The translations under genes and the position numbers were made by a program. Shown here one piece after another: positions 8,727 through 16,968 of a DNA stretch of 64,000 bases. The first letter of the stretch is position 1. Every line of letters starts with the position of its first letter. The stretch is from an uncultured Bacteroides sp. (GTDB taxonomy: Bacteria > Bacteroidota > Bacteroidia > Bacteroidales > Bacteroidaceae): NCBI RefSeq assembly GCF_959029255.1, contig NZ_CAUFUE010000001.1, forward strand, positions 62,001 to 126,000, given 5' to 3'. The notes under the pieces were generated by a model. That model had not been told where the DNA came from, made no database searches, and saw only the letters and a list, made by a program, of their open reading frames with translations.

Positions 8727-8803
8727 CAGTGATTTATATTCATCGGAATGCACATCGTACACGTCTGTAAAAATGTGGAAAATGTCGTAATACCGACTCA
8801 GCT

Positions 8804-8965
8804 TCAAATAAGAGCCCTTTTTATACTTTGGTACGTAGTGGTGCTCATTGACACACGGTTACAGACCTCATGAATCGTGAGATACTTGCCATCTACCTGA
8901 ATGCTACAACGCAGCATTTCCAAAAAATCACCTAACTCCACATGCTGGAGAATTTCTTCTTTCAT
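8804..8965 (-). CDS. Small hypothetical protein, 53 aa
   Basis: I do not recognise this protein. It begins MKEEILQHVELGDFLEML and its C-terminal half (HEVCNRVSMSTTTYQSIKR, residues about 32-50) reads like a short helix-turn-helix or excisionase-like segment, which is only a resemblance. It is divergent from the virE-like gene and lies upstream of rfbH. The ATG at 8965 is preferred over an in-frame ATG at 9004 because the extra residues are low in complexity. Small genes at this position next to the VirE cassette are common in Bacteroides capsule loci, which supports it being real, but it could be a chance reading frame. Confidence 0.4.
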   Translation of the reverse strand: MKEEILQHVELGDFLEMLRCSIQVDGKYLTIHEVCNRVSMSTTTYQSIKRALI

Positions 8966-9142
8966 TTTAATTAATTTGTTTATTGAATTTATAAATAAAG
9001 ACATGCCGATAGTTAACGAACGCGAAAAACGTTAATTTATTACGTCCCCGTAACTCACATGTCAGTTATCTCTTTTTGGCGGTATGCCTGATATTCATAA
9101 ACTTCGCGGCATCATTTTTTTAACAGCAATAAAAACAATTCG

Positions 9143-11266
9143 ATGAAAGAAATTTTAATCAGCCTTTTCAAAGGCTATTCAGACATGCAACCCACAGAAA
9201 CTACTATCGGGCAAGTGGTTGAACTCATTAAAAACGACACACTGGTATGCGAACATACCGAAAAACACCGCTACTATGCACAGCAAGGACTCACTGACGC
9301 TGCTACCAAGGAAAAGGCGGCATGTCCCTGTTTCGCCATAGCCGTACGCTTTGAGGGCGGAAAACGGCGGGAGAATATTGCCGGATGGACCGGACTTTCC
9401 ATGGCTGACTTGGATCATGTGCCCACTGACCGGATAGAAGCGATGCTGCAAAGTATCCGGGAGGATCCTCATACACTCCTCTCCTACCGCACTATCAGCG
9501 GTAGCGGTATCCGGGTGATTTTCCTTACGGATTCTATCAGTGATAATTCCAAAGGAAACTTGAAACTTTATGCCCGTGTTTTTGAAGAAACCAATCTGTA
9601 CTATTCCCGCCTGCTCGATTGCGAATGCGACTTGAAATGCAAGAATGTTACCCGCTTGTGTGGACTTGCCCATGACCCTGACGTGTTCTTCAATCCTGAA
9701 GCTGTTCCTTTCCGGATGCAACCCCGGATCACCACCGTACCTCGCAAGATATCTCCGAAGGAATACTCTCATAAACGGCTGCAAAGAGCCGTGGATAAGG
9801 CTGCTGAAGAGCTGGACCGGGAGAATATCGTTTATACCGAACATTTCCGCAACGAATATATCATGCGGATGGGCTATTTGCTCAACGCGTACGGAGTACC
9901 CCGGAATGCGGCGACGGAATGGGCCACCAATCAGTTCACTGATTATGACGGGGATATTGTTTCCATTTTCCGTTCGTGTTACCTCAATACGGATGAGCAT
10001 GGCACCCGGAAACTGTCTTACCGGAAGAAGGATAAGGACGCTGCCGGGAGCGATAATTTTGCCACCGTGGAGGAGATAGAAGCCTTTCTTACCACCCAAG
10101 CGAAATTCAGGCATAACACCATCACCGGGAAGTGTGAGGTGCTGAAATCCGGTGACGAAAGGCATGGCTGCGAGTATGTGGAAATAGACGATCGTTTTGT
10201 CAACTCCCTGTGGTGCCGGATGAGCAAGAATGCGAAAGCGGCACGCATCGGTGATATCCGAAATGTGCTGGGTTCCGAATATGTCACACTCTTCAATCCT
10301 TTCATCGAACATTTCAATAAGCTGAAACCTTGGGACCATACTATAGACTACATCAAACGGTTGGCATCCACGGTGCATGTCAAGGGGGATTCGACCATGT
10401 TTGCGGAATACTTCAAAAAATGGTTTGTAGGTATCACCGCATCCTTGTTTGACACGCAAGTGGTAAATCATGAAATCCTGGTTCTCATCGGGCCGCAAGG
10501 AAGTTATAAAACCACTTGGTTCAATAACCTGCTGCCCGCAGAACTGCAACAATATTTTTATATAAAATCCAATAATAACCGTATCACCAAAGATGATATG
10601 TTCACTCTCACTGAGTTTGCCATCATCTGCCTGGAGGAGATAGATGAGATGCGTCCGGCGGAGTTGAACCAACTCAAAGCCATGGTAACCATGAAAAACG
10701 TGAACGAACGGGAAGCTTACGGGCACTACAAAGAGCACCGTCCCCATATCGCGAGTTTCTGCGGTACCAGCAATAATATCCATTTTCTCTCAGACCCCAC
10801 CGGAAACCGTCGATGGTTGCCTTTTGAGGTGGAAAGCATCGACGACCCCTATACGCATCCTGTTGATTACGACGAGGTTTATGCGCAGGCTTACGCTCTT
10901 TGGCAAGAGGGCTTTCACTATTGGTTCGATGCCGGGGAGGTGAATGCTGTCAATGCTCATAACGTAGACTTTGAAGTCCCCAATCTAGAGCAGGAACTTA
11001 TCCTCACGCGCTTCCGCCGTCCCATGCCGGGCGAAGAATGTATCTTTGTCACCACGGCTTACATCCTGAACCAAATCAGCGGAGGCATCAAACAAATGCT
11101 TAGTCCCACCAAAATAGGTATCGCCATGAAACAGGCGGGGTTCGAACTGGTGAGAACCGCCAATCAGCGGGGATATCGGGTCGTGGAGTTGAAAGGTGAT
11201 GAAATTTATCGTAACCAATGCGCTACGGCACGATTTACGGCGAAACCGCCGGTGACCGGAGCATAA
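9143..11266 (+). CDS. VirE N-terminal domain / VapE-like P-loop ATPase
   Basis: A 707-residue protein of the Bacteroides virulence-associated E family. The N-terminal domain (about residues 45-150, with WTGLSMADLDHVP and SYRTISGSGIRVIF) is the BT4734/VirE N-terminal type, a primase-like fold. The C-terminal half is a VapE-like P-loop domain: Walker A GPQGSYKTT near 450-458, Walker B AIICLEEID near 492-500, and the GTSNNIHFLSDPTGNRRWLP sensor region. Such proteins are related to phage and plasmid replication primase-helicases, but their job in capsule loci is not known. The gene runs opposite to the capsule genes and starts a cassette with DUF4248, HU, smalltalk and amidase genes. Family certain, function unknown. 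Confidence 0.9.
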   Translation: MKEILISLFKGYSDMQPTETTIGQVVELIKNDTLVCEHTEKHRYYAQQGLTDAATKEKAACPCFAIAVRFEGGKRRENIAGWTGLSMADLDHVPTDRIEAMLQSIREDPHTLLSYRTISGSGIRVIFLTDSISDNSKGNLKLYARVFEETNLYYSRLLDCECDLKCKNVTRLCGLAHDPDVFFNPEAVPFRMQPRITTVPRKISPKEYSHKRLQRAVDKAAEELDRENIVYTEHFRNEYIMRMGYLLNAYGVPRNAATEWATNQFTDYDGDIVSIFRSCYLNTDEHGTRKLSYRKKDKDAAGSDNFATVEEIEAFLTTQAKFRHNTITGKCEVLKSGDERHGCEYVEIDDRFVNSLWCRMSKNAKAARIGDIRNVLGSEYVTLFNPFIEHFNKLKPWDHTIDYIKRLASTVHVKGDSTMFAEYFKKWFVGITASLFDTQVVNHEILVLIGPQGSYKTTWFNNLLPAELQQYFYIKSNNNRITKDDMFTLTEFAIICLEEIDEMRPAELNQLKAMVTMKNVNEREAYGHYKEHRPHIASFCGTSNNIHFLSDPTGNRRWLPFEVESIDDPYTHPVDYDEVYAQAYALWQEGFHYWFDAGEVNAVNAHNVDFEVPNLEQELILTRFRRPMPGEECIFVTTAYILNQISGGIKQMLSPTKIGIAMKQAGFELVRTANQRGYRVVELKGDEIYRNQCATARFTAKPPVTGA

Positions 11267-11372
11267 GGGGATTGATTGCGAAAAGATGATGATTGGCCAT
11301 CTAAAGATGATGATGAGTTGTCTAAACATCATCATGGCATTCGCCAATCATCATCTTCCGGTTATCGGCGTT

Positions 11373-11591
11373 TCAAGGCTCTCCCAACGCTTCTACTATC
11401 ATCCTTACCTGAACTGGCAGGAACATACGGCTCTGCGAGTTGCAACACAAGGCGTTGAGCCGTTCCCGCAGATGGGGGCAATAATCAATCCAACTCTGCA
11501 ATTTCCTGTAAGCTACCTGCGAATTAAGCGCAGGAAAGTAACACTGGGCAAGCTCTGTACGCCCATAAGCACGAATGACGAAATTTTCCAT
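11373..11591 (-). CDS. DUF4248 family protein
   Basis: A 72-residue protein with the family signature: IRAYGRTELAQCYFP at residues about 6-20, a central KLQSWIDYCPHLRERL helix, and the ending FLPVQVRMIVEALGEP. Proteins of this family are found in Bacteroides next to HU-like and VirE genes, usually on the opposite strand as here. No biochemical function has been assigned. The YGRTELAQ helix followed by a second helix and the QVRMIVE tail suggest a small helical DNA-binding domain, which is an inference. It lies between the VirE-like and HU genes, with about 100 bp of non-coding DNA at the 3' side and 220 bp at the 5' side. Confidence 0.82.
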   Translation of the reverse strand: MENFVIRAYGRTELAQCYFPALNSQVAYRKLQSWIDYCPHLRERLNALCCNSQSRMFLPVQVRMIVEALGEP

Positions 11592-11736
11592 AACTTAGTG
11601 AATCTGATGTTTTTATCTGATGTAAAGTTACTGAAAATGAGTGAAACATCCATACAAAACATTGGTTTTAATCAACTATAACCTACCGGAATCTAGCCTT
11701 ATCCATCTTTACCTATTTTTCCATTTTGGCGCATCG

Positions 11737-11744
11737 TATCTTTG
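11737..11744 (+). promoter_or_regulatory. Putative -7 element for the HU gene
   Basis: TATCTTTG matches the Bacteroides -7 consensus TAnnTTTG. It is 68 bp upstream of the HU start, leaving an AT-rich leader. A good -33 TTTG at 19-20 bp spacing is not present (only a T-run), so this is a partial match. Confidence 0.5.
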
Positions 11745-11812
11745 TTTCGGTCAAGGGAACATAAAACTTCCCGACCGAGTAAAACTAATTATTAATTTAA
11801 AACTTTAGAAGT

Positions 11813-12286
11813 ATGATTACTTACAAAAAAGTTCAGATTGTAGGCGAGAAAAACCAATGCAACGGTCTTTGGTATGCCCGCCCGGTGATTAACGAAACAT
11901 TTGACACGGAAATGCTGTCGAAACACATGTCGAAGCATAACACCCCTTTCTCACCCGGTGTTATCAAAGGGGTACTTGCCGATATGATTTCCTGCATCAA
12001 GGAGTTGATACTGGACGGCAAGAACGTGAAGTTGGATGATCTCGCTATCTTTTCAGTGGGCATTGTGAGCAAGAAAGGCGCCACATCTGCCAAGACGCTC
12101 ACCGTGGCGGATAATGTGAAAGGCGTCAAACTGCGCGCCCGTGCCACCGGAGAGTTGAGCAATGCCCAAATCAACTTGGAAGCCGCACTGAAAGAAGCTT
12201 CCCAATACTCGGTAGATGACAGTGCAAACAGCGGCGGCAGCTCCTCGGGCGGCGGTGAAGACCAGAACGAAAACCCGCTGGGATAA
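11813..12286 (+). CDS. HU-like DNA-binding protein
   Basis: A 157-residue member of the Bacteroides histone-like HU family (longer than the usual 90 residues). The HU/IHF core includes the helical start with MLSKHMSKHNTPFSPGVIKGVLADMI (split over residues about 35-60) and the strand segment LDDLAIFSVGIVSKKGA, then a low-complexity Ser/Gly/Asn tail (NSGGSSSGGGEDQNENP). It should bind and bend DNA without strict sequence preference. The gene follows the -7 element at 11737. It belongs to the cassette opposed to the capsule genes and is followed by a repeat-rich gap, the smalltalk gene and the amidase gene. Confidence 0.9.
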   Translation: MITYKKVQIVGEKNQCNGLWYARPVINETFDTEMLSKHMSKHNTPFSPGVIKGVLADMISCIKELILDGKNVKLDDLAIFSVGIVSKKGATSAKTLTVADNVKGVKLRARATGELSNAQINLEAALKEASQYSVDDSANSGGSSSGGGEDQNENPLG

Positions 12287-12296
12287 AATCATTTAC

Positions 12297-12450
12297 GATT
12301 TGACAATTTACGATTTACGATTTGGCTGCGCTATATAAACGTGCATTCCTTTCCGCACTTCACAGACTATCAAATAGTAAATGGTAAATTGTAAAATTGT
12401 AAATAAATAAGTCTATCAAATAGTAAATAGTAAATTGTAAAATAGTAAAT
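12297..12450 (+). repeat. AT-rich repeats between HU and smalltalk genes
   Basis: An ATTTACGATTT motif recurs near 12297-12323, then a 38-bp unit starting CTATCAAATAGTAAAT occurs at 12367-12404 and again at 12413-12450, a 46-bp period with few differences. The units consist of GTAAAT/TTGTAAA submotifs. They occupy the leader just before the smalltalk start codon. The role is unknown; it may be slippage-generated. Confidence 0.7.
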
Positions 12451-12456
12451 AACATT

Positions 12457-12564
12457 ATGGGAACAAAATCAAAATCAGTATGGAGCATTGTGCTCAAAGT
12501 TATCGTGGCCGTGGCTACCAGCCTAGCCGGAGTATTCGGCATCAGCTCTTGCATGGGCCGATGA
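12457..12564 (+). CDS. Smalltalk protein (35 aa)
   Basis: A 35-residue protein MGTKSKSVWSIVLKVIVAVA followed by TSLAGVFGISSCMGR. This is the Bacteroides small protein family named smalltalk: a charged N-terminus, one hydrophobic membrane-spanning stretch (about residues 9-29) and a C-terminal ISSCMGR motif that could be a lipidation or thiol site. It lies in its usual place between the HU gene and an amidase gene. Its stop overlaps the amidase start by 4 bp (ATGA), so the two should be translated together. The function is not known; a holin- or spanin-like role with the amidase is conceivable but unproven. Confidence 0.85.
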   Translation: MGTKSKSVWSIVLKVIVAVATSLAGVFGISSCMGR

Positions 12565-12977
12565 GAACCATTACCCTTATCATTCTTCATTGCTCTGCTA
12601 CCCGTGAGGGGCAGAGCTTTGATTTTGAACAGTGCCGTCGCGACCATATCAACCACCGTAGATTTCAAGATATAGGTTATCATTTCTACGTTACCCGGGA
12701 TGGCGACATTCACCGGGGGCGTCCGCTGGAGAAACCGGGAGCGCATTGCCGCAATCACAACTCGCATAGCGTAGGCATCTGTTATGAAGGAGGACTCGAC
12801 GCTTGCGGATATCCCAAAGATACCCGTACATTGTTACAACGGGGCAGCCTGTTGGCGCTTATCCGCGAACTGAGACTCCTGTTTCCCGCAGCCCTGGTCG
12901 TGGGACATCATGATTTAAATCCGCAGAAGCCCTGCCCTTGTTTCAATGCGGTGGCTGAATATGCGGATGTTCATTGA
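12561..12977 (+). CDS. N-acetylmuramoyl-L-alanine amidase, T7-lysozyme-like
   Basis: A 138-residue zinc amidase (Amidase_2 fold, phage T7 lysozyme type). The first zinc histidine is in IILHCSATR near residue 10, the tyrosine in IGYHFYVTRDG (about 40-50), and the last zinc ligands in VVGHHDLNPQKPCPCF (about 114-129). It lacks an obvious signal peptide, so access to peptidoglycan may depend on the small membrane protein encoded just upstream. It cleaves the bond between MurNAc and L-Ala. I chose the ATG at 12561 because it overlaps the smalltalk stop; the earlier in-frame start at 12480 lies inside the smalltalk gene. The 3' end overlaps the converging transferase gene by 35 bp. Confidence 0.9.
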   Translation: MRTITLIILHCSATREGQSFDFEQCRRDHINHRRFQDIGYHFYVTRDGDIHRGRPLEKPGAHCRNHNSHSVGICYEGGLDACGYPKDTRTLLQRGSLLALIRELRLLFPAALVVGHHDLNPQKPCPCFNAVAEYADVH

Positions 12978-14082
12978 ATGCTGCTTTTTTCAGGCGATTG
13001 TCCCGTAAATAATCCCACCATAAATTTAGTCCCACCCATATCACAATGTCTGCAACCAGCATCACCGTGTTATTAATATATGGCATCAACAAGATGTTGA
13101 CCGCACTGAATGCGCATGACATGCACAACAGGCTGAGCATGGCTTTCCGGGGAGAGAGTCCGATAGAAAGCAGTTTATGATGAATGTGGTTCTTGTCCGG
13201 TTCAAAAGGACTTTTGCCTTCACGGATACGGACCAGAACCACACGGATAACATCGAATGCCGGAATAATCAAAGTGCTGAAGGCTATGACGAAAGCGCCT
13301 TCGGTATAAGAGATGACATCCGGATTGACCTGACTATATTTGATGGCAAGGAAACTCAACGTATAACCTAAGGTCAGGCTGCCGGTATCTCCCATAAAAA
13401 TCTTCCGTGAACGCTCGGCGCTGCCGAACACGTTGTAATAGAAGAACGGGACGAGGACACCGAAAGTGGCGACGGAAAGCATGGCATAACTCCACAACCC
13501 CTTGTCGATGAAGAGGAAGGTGAAGATGAGGAGGGCAACGCTGCTCAGCCCCGAAGCAAGCCCGTCAATGCCATCTATCAGGTTGATGGCGTTTGTTATG
13601 AAAACCACGGCGAGAACGGTGAATGGCATACCGGTGTATGGGCTCAACGCATGGATGCCGAACAGGCCGTACAAATCGTTAATCCACAGGCCGGAAAGCG
13701 GGAAGAAGGAGGCGCAGATTATCTGTATGATAAATTTCTGGCGATAACGTACTCCCACCAGGTCATCGGCAATACCGGTAAGGTAGAGCAAAGTCATTCC
13801 GCAGGCAAAAAGCAACAGTTCGGGGAGCAGGTAACCGGCATATACGGAAGCTACCCCATCACCTCTCAACAGTCTTATCGCATAGATAAAGCAAAAGGTG
13901 AACAGTACCGTGGGGAAGAAAGAAACACCACCCAGCCGGGGGATGGCTTTCTTATGCACCTTGCGCGAATCAGGGATATCGAAAAGCTTTTTACGCATCG
14001 AGATGAGCAGGATGCGGGGAATAAGCATGCGGGCGATAAATACTGATATTATAAAGGCAAGTATAAGATACAGGATGAACAA
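12943..14082 (-). CDS. Undecaprenyl-phosphate GlcNAc-1-P transferase-like (WecA/TagO/MraY superfamily)
   Basis: A 379-residue polytopic protein with about ten membrane segments. Conserved cytoplasmic motifs of the polyprenyl-phosphate N-acetylhexosamine-1-phosphate transferase family are visible: KVHKKAIPRLGG near residues 42-53, GIADDLVGVRYRQK near 102-115, NAINLIDGIDGLASG near 163-177, FMGDTGSLTLGY near 230-241, and the HIHHKLLSIGLS loop near 301-312. It should start capsule repeat-unit synthesis by adding a sugar-1-phosphate to undecaprenyl phosphate. It is the third gene after the invertible promoter. Its end overlaps the amidase gene by 35 bp on the other strand. Confidence 0.92.
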   Translation of the reverse strand: MFILYLILAFIISVFIARMLIPRILLISMRKKLFDIPDSRKVHKKAIPRLGGVSFFPTVLFTFCFIYAIRLLRGDGVASVYAGYLLPELLLFACGMTLLYLTGIADDLVGVRYRQKFIIQIICASFFPLSGLWINDLYGLFGIHALSPYTGMPFTVLAVVFITNAINLIDGIDGLASGLSSVALLIFTFLFIDKGLWSYAMLSVATFGVLVPFFYYNVFGSAERSRKIFMGDTGSLTLGYTLSFLAIKYSQVNPDVISYTEGAFVIAFSTLIIPAFDVIRVVLVRIREGKSPFEPDKNHIHHKLLSIGLSPRKAMLSLLCMSCAFSAVNILLMPYINNTVMLVADIVIWVGLNLWWDYLRDNRLKKAAFNEHPHIQPPH

Positions 14083-14110
14083 CGATACTTGATTTTAAAG
14101 GATGGATAGT

Positions 14111-14596
14111 TCAGTCTTCGAGAATTTCAAAAGGATACCGATTATCCTCGATATTCTGCAATTCTTCGATGATTTCCGTCTGTTCCTGAGTAAGGGGAGC
14201 TTTCTTCCAGTCCTCTATGATTGAACGGGCTTCCCGGAGCATGGACTCTTCATAAACTTCACCGTAGCAATAAGATAGCAGGCGGACTTTCAGTAAAGAA
14301 GGAGGAAGTTGTTCCAGAATATTACAGATACGATCCAGGACCGCCTGCTTTTTTTGCTCCTTGTCACCATAGTCGTAAATTGTCGCGTTGTAGCCCATCA
14401 AAAGGGCAAGACATAAATTGGCTTCTTCAACGCTGTCGGAGCCTTTTTCCGGAAACAGGGAGTCCGATTTGACGAGGACTTCCTTATTCAACCGGCAAAA
14501 GTCATCCGAGTAGATGGGTTCGCCATCCATGCCAAGATACATCAGCTCATGAGCCAATTGCTGGAGCTCATGAGTACGGGAAAGTAGATTATTCAT
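14111..14596 (-). CDS. upxZ: UpxZ-family transcription antitermination inhibitor
   Basis: A 161-residue mostly helical, acidic protein of the Bacteroides UpxZ family, recognised from its length, its position directly after upxY and motifs such as RTHELQQLAHELMYLG and YSDDFCRLNKEVL. UpxZ proteins from one capsule locus interfere with the UpxY antiterminators of the other loci, giving a hierarchy in which usually one capsule is expressed. It begins 29 bp after upxY and is followed at 28 bp by the WecA-like gene, so all three form the head of the operon. Confidence 0.88.
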   Translation of the reverse strand: MNNLLSRTHELQQLAHELMYLGMDGEPIYSDDFCRLNKEVLVKSDSLFPEKGSDSVEEANLCLALLMGYNATIYDYGDKEQKKQAVLDRICNILEQLPPSLLKVRLLSYCYGEVYEESMLREARSIIEDWKKAPLTQEQTEIIEELQNIEDNRYPFEILED

Positions 14597-14624
14597 TGAA
14601 TGTGAATATGAGATGATTAAAATG

Positions 14625-15158
14625 TTACTTTATTATCTTCAAGTAGGATTTGGGGACTTTGATGGTGGCGGTCAGGATATCCTTGATACGGATGACCACG
14701 TATGTTTTATTTGCCTGGGTGGTGATTTCCCCCTCGATACCACAGAAATCGCCTTTGACAACCCTGACCTTATGTCCCACCACAAGTGTTTCATTGTCGA
14801 AACTGACACCATCAGGACGCAGGTCCATGACAAACATGAAGTCTTCCATCTGCTTGTCCGGGACAACCAGCATGGTGCGGGTGGAAAGGTCCCTCATGTA
14901 GAAAATGGAGACTCCGTAGACGTTGGGAATATCACAAGCGGTCTTTTTGGTGGCACGGATAAATATCAAGTTCCGGACAACGGGGACTTCACTTTTCTTT
15001 CTGCGATATTTCAATTGGGTGACTACCGTTCTTGTAGGAAGATAGAATTCCAGATCTACATCTTCTTCCGTTTTCAGCCTTTCCAGAATTTTGCGGATAG
15101 CGAATTCTTGCTTGTCACGTGTACGAGCAGCAAACCAATATTTTTGATTTTCAATCAC
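14625..15158 (-). CDS. upxY: UpxY-family transcription antiterminator (NusG-like)
   Basis: A 177-residue NusG-family protein. The N-terminal NGN domain begins WFAARTRDKQEFAIRKIL (residues about 8-25) and the KOW segment is VGHKVRVVKGDFCGIEGEI (about 126-144). UpxY proteins bind RNA polymerase at the 5' untranslated region of their own locus and let it read through to the end of the long capsule operon. The start is GTG at 15158; a TAA immediately precedes it in frame, so no longer form is possible. The leader from about 15159 to 15320 holds a perfect hairpin that may be the recognition site. It is first in the operon and lies downstream of the invertible promoter. Confidence 0.93.
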   Translation of the reverse strand: MIENQKYWFAARTRDKQEFAIRKILERLKTEEDVDLEFYLPTRTVVTQLKYRRKKSEVPVVRNLIFIRATKKTACDIPNVYGVSIFYMRDLSTRTMLVVPDKQMEDFMFVMDLRPDGVSFDNETLVVGHKVRVVKGDFCGIEGEITTQANKTYVVIRIKDILTATIKVPKSYLKIIK

Positions 15159-15206
15159 TTATGAAATTCCTTTAAGAATAGGGACCTGAGGCCTGAGTAC
15201 GCTTCG

Positions 15207-15241
15207 CGGTTTGAACGAGACATTTTTTCTCTTTCAAACCG
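15207..15241 (-). promoter_or_regulatory. Leader hairpin upstream of upxY
   Basis: CGGTTTGAA at 15207-15215 pairs perfectly with TTCAAACCG at 15233-15241 around a 17-base loop. In the leftward transcript it forms within the 5' leader of upxY, where UpxY proteins are known to act. It could be the antitermination recognition structure or a leader pause site; which is not shown by sequence. Confidence 0.55.
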
Positions 15242-15293
15242 AAATGTAATTTTAAGATTGTATCTATCTGAAAACGAACGGATTGAAAACAAA

Positions 15294-15531
15294 AAGGTGT
15301 TTTTTAAACGTTCGTTTGATATGCGCAAAGATAAGGGTGATTTTTATACTGGCAAAATGTTTGATAAAAAATATTTTGATGATTAGAAAATAATGATACT
15401 AACATGTTGATTATTAAATGTTAATATACTTCTTCATTTCAAATTAATATTTATTCTTTTCATCGGTTTTTCTCCTATTATATTAAAGGAAAAAAAAGGT
15501 GTTTTTTATTCGAACGTTTAAAAAACACCTT
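15294..15531. other. Invertible promoter segment of the capsule locus (ON orientation)
   Basis: Perfect 21-bp inverted repeats at 15294-15314 and 15511-15531 share AAGGTGTTTTTTAAACGTTC and enclose about 196 bp. The left repeat continues into AAACGTTCGT (15306-15315), which matches the ARACGTWCGT consensus known for Mpi-type serine recombinase sites at B. fragilis capsule promoters; the right copy differs at the last base. A third copy of AAGGTGTTTTTT at 15496-15507 lets the right end fold into a 12-bp stem. AAACGAACG at 15272-15280 similarly pairs with the left repeat. The promoter inside points at upxY, so the capsule is drawn ON here. No serine recombinase gene lies nearby, so it would act in trans. 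The rest of 15532-15718 shows nothing I can name. Confidence 0.85.
15326..15356 (-). promoter_or_regulatory. Capsule promoter inside the invertible segment
   Basis: On the minus strand, TTTG at 15356-15353 and TATCTTTG at 15333-15326 are separated by 19 bp, a full match to the Bacteroides primary sigma factor promoter (TTTG / TAnnTTTG). It reads toward upxY, about 165 bp away. Confidence 0.85.
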
Positions 15532-15718
15532 ATCTATTTGTTATATAGGCAATTACGCTTTATGACGAAAAACTACGTAATCTATACCTAAAATGACCTG
15601 ACAAAGGATACTTTTAATAAAGTAAGTTCATTCCAATCTTCTAAAGCAACTTCCGTACCCGTATTATTTGTGCAATAATCAACTTTTAGCTACTTAAAGG
15701 TAGAGTTACTTTGATATT

Positions 15719-16957
15719 TCACAGGACTTGGTCCGAGAGCGTTACATGGATACTGTCGCTCTTTCCCGAACGTGTGGTAGTTTCATTCGTCACCTCCACC
15801 GTATATATATGATTCCTGATTAATCCGAAACCACCGTTAGGAAGTGCAGTGCCTCTCAGGTGGATGGTATCTGTCTTCCAGATATCACCTTCCGACATTT
15901 GATAAGAGAAGCTGAAACGCGGGAACGGTAACTCCTCCTTGTTAGTCTCGGCCAACTGTTCGGGGCAGTAGCTGGAGTATATTTCCTTGCCCGTATTTGT
16001 GATATTACCTACATAGCTTGCATTTCTGGAATTGGTACATAGATGGATGTCATCCACCTGGAACCCATTTTGATAATTGATGGCATCTAAGGGAAGATTG
16101 TAGGCCTGTCTATATATATAATTCAGCCCCCCATCCTTGCCTGTTATTTTTTTTTCGCAGGAAATTTTGGGATATCCTTGGGCATTCTTTACGGTATTGT
16201 CCACCAGGCGGACTTTAACCAAACATCTGAGCATGTAGATATCTCCCAAATCAATGACTTCATCGGGACGTGTATAGTATAGTTCGTTGGCTTTAATTTC
16301 GAATAGACACGTTCCAAACATAGGTATAGAACTAACGAACTGTCCATTTTGAATACTGTAAAATGAAGTACCGAGTGACAGGGTTTGTGTATAGGCCGCA
16401 TCGATTAACGCTTTGTATGTTTTGTATTTGTCATAGTTCGAATAATCATTTTCTTCTGTTTTCTTGATTTTTTCGTTGGCTAAAGTCACGACCCTGAATT
16501 TGACCACATCAAGTGAGTTTGGACCTATGTTTATGTCTGGTTTGGCTTTATAGAGGTCTTCACGGGTCATTTTGAGTGTAATCACATAGTGTGAACCATA
16601 TCCGGTCATACTGGTATTCGGATCTTTCGACTCTTTTGCGAGAAGTGCCCATTTACCAACAAGTGGAGCATCGTTTTCCTCACCGAGAAAAAAGAATATC
16701 CCGATATCGTTCGGGTTGATAAAATCCTCGAAACTGGGAAAAGTACTATCGACCTCCTCGTATTCCTGGTTGCCGGTACGAGTGGTGACTGTCGAAAAGG
16801 GTATAGTCAGGCGGAGAGTAATGTAATCATTGTCCCCGGCAGAAGGTTCGAACTCGTTGCAGTCATGGCTACAACCTGTAAATGCGGTAGTAAACAGAAA
16901 CAATACTATACAGATTTTCGCAACTGCCTTATGTCGTTTTTCAAAAGTAACTTTCAT
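15719..16957 (-). CDS. Fimbrial subunit, probable tip/accessory lipoprotein
   Basis: A 412-residue exported lipoprotein. Signal peptide with lipobox FTGC at about residues 25-28, then a fimbrillin-like body. The C-terminal GFGLIRNHIYTVEVTNET motif matches the donor-strand region found in Mfa1 and FimA family subunits (compare GMVRNHAYNIEVES in the upstream major subunit). Being the last gene of the operon and having its own lipobox, it is probably an accessory or tip component. The start at 16957 (ATG) puts the signal peptide at the N-terminus; the longer reading to 17008 would add a polar stretch before it and overlap mfa2. Exact subunit class is uncertain. Confidence 0.75.
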   Translation of the reverse strand: MKVTFEKRHKAVAKICIVLFLFTTAFTGCSHDCNEFEPSAGDNDYITLRLTIPFSTVTTRTGNQEYEEVDSTFPSFEDFINPNDIGIFFFLGEENDAPLVGKWALLAKESKDPNTSMTGYGSHYVITLKMTREDLYKAKPDINIGPNSLDVVKFRVVTLANEKIKKTEENDYSNYDKYKTYKALIDAAYTQTLSLGTSFYSIQNGQFVSSIPMFGTCLFEIKANELYYTRPDEVIDLGDIYMLRCLVKVRLVDNTVKNAQGYPKISCEKKITGKDGGLNYIYRQAYNLPLDAINYQNGFQVDDIHLCTNSRNASYVGNITNTGKEIYSSYCPEQLAETNKEELPFPRFSFSYQMSEGDIWKTDTIHLRGTALPNGGFGLIRNHIYTVEVTNETTTRSGKSDSIHVTLSDQVL

Positions 16958-16968
16958 TGTTATATTTA

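Noticed and set aside
8561..8755. 64-codon minus-strand frame upstream of rfbH
   Set aside because: It crosses the inverted-repeat element and ends inside it; no motif supports it.
9179..10783. 534-codon open frame on the minus strand inside the VirE-like gene
   Set aside because: It is antisense to a clear family protein with motifs in order, and its own translation has no recognisable domain.
14613..15164. 183-codon open frame on the plus strand opposite upxY
   Set aside because: Antisense to a NusG-like gene; composition is odd and there is no domain.
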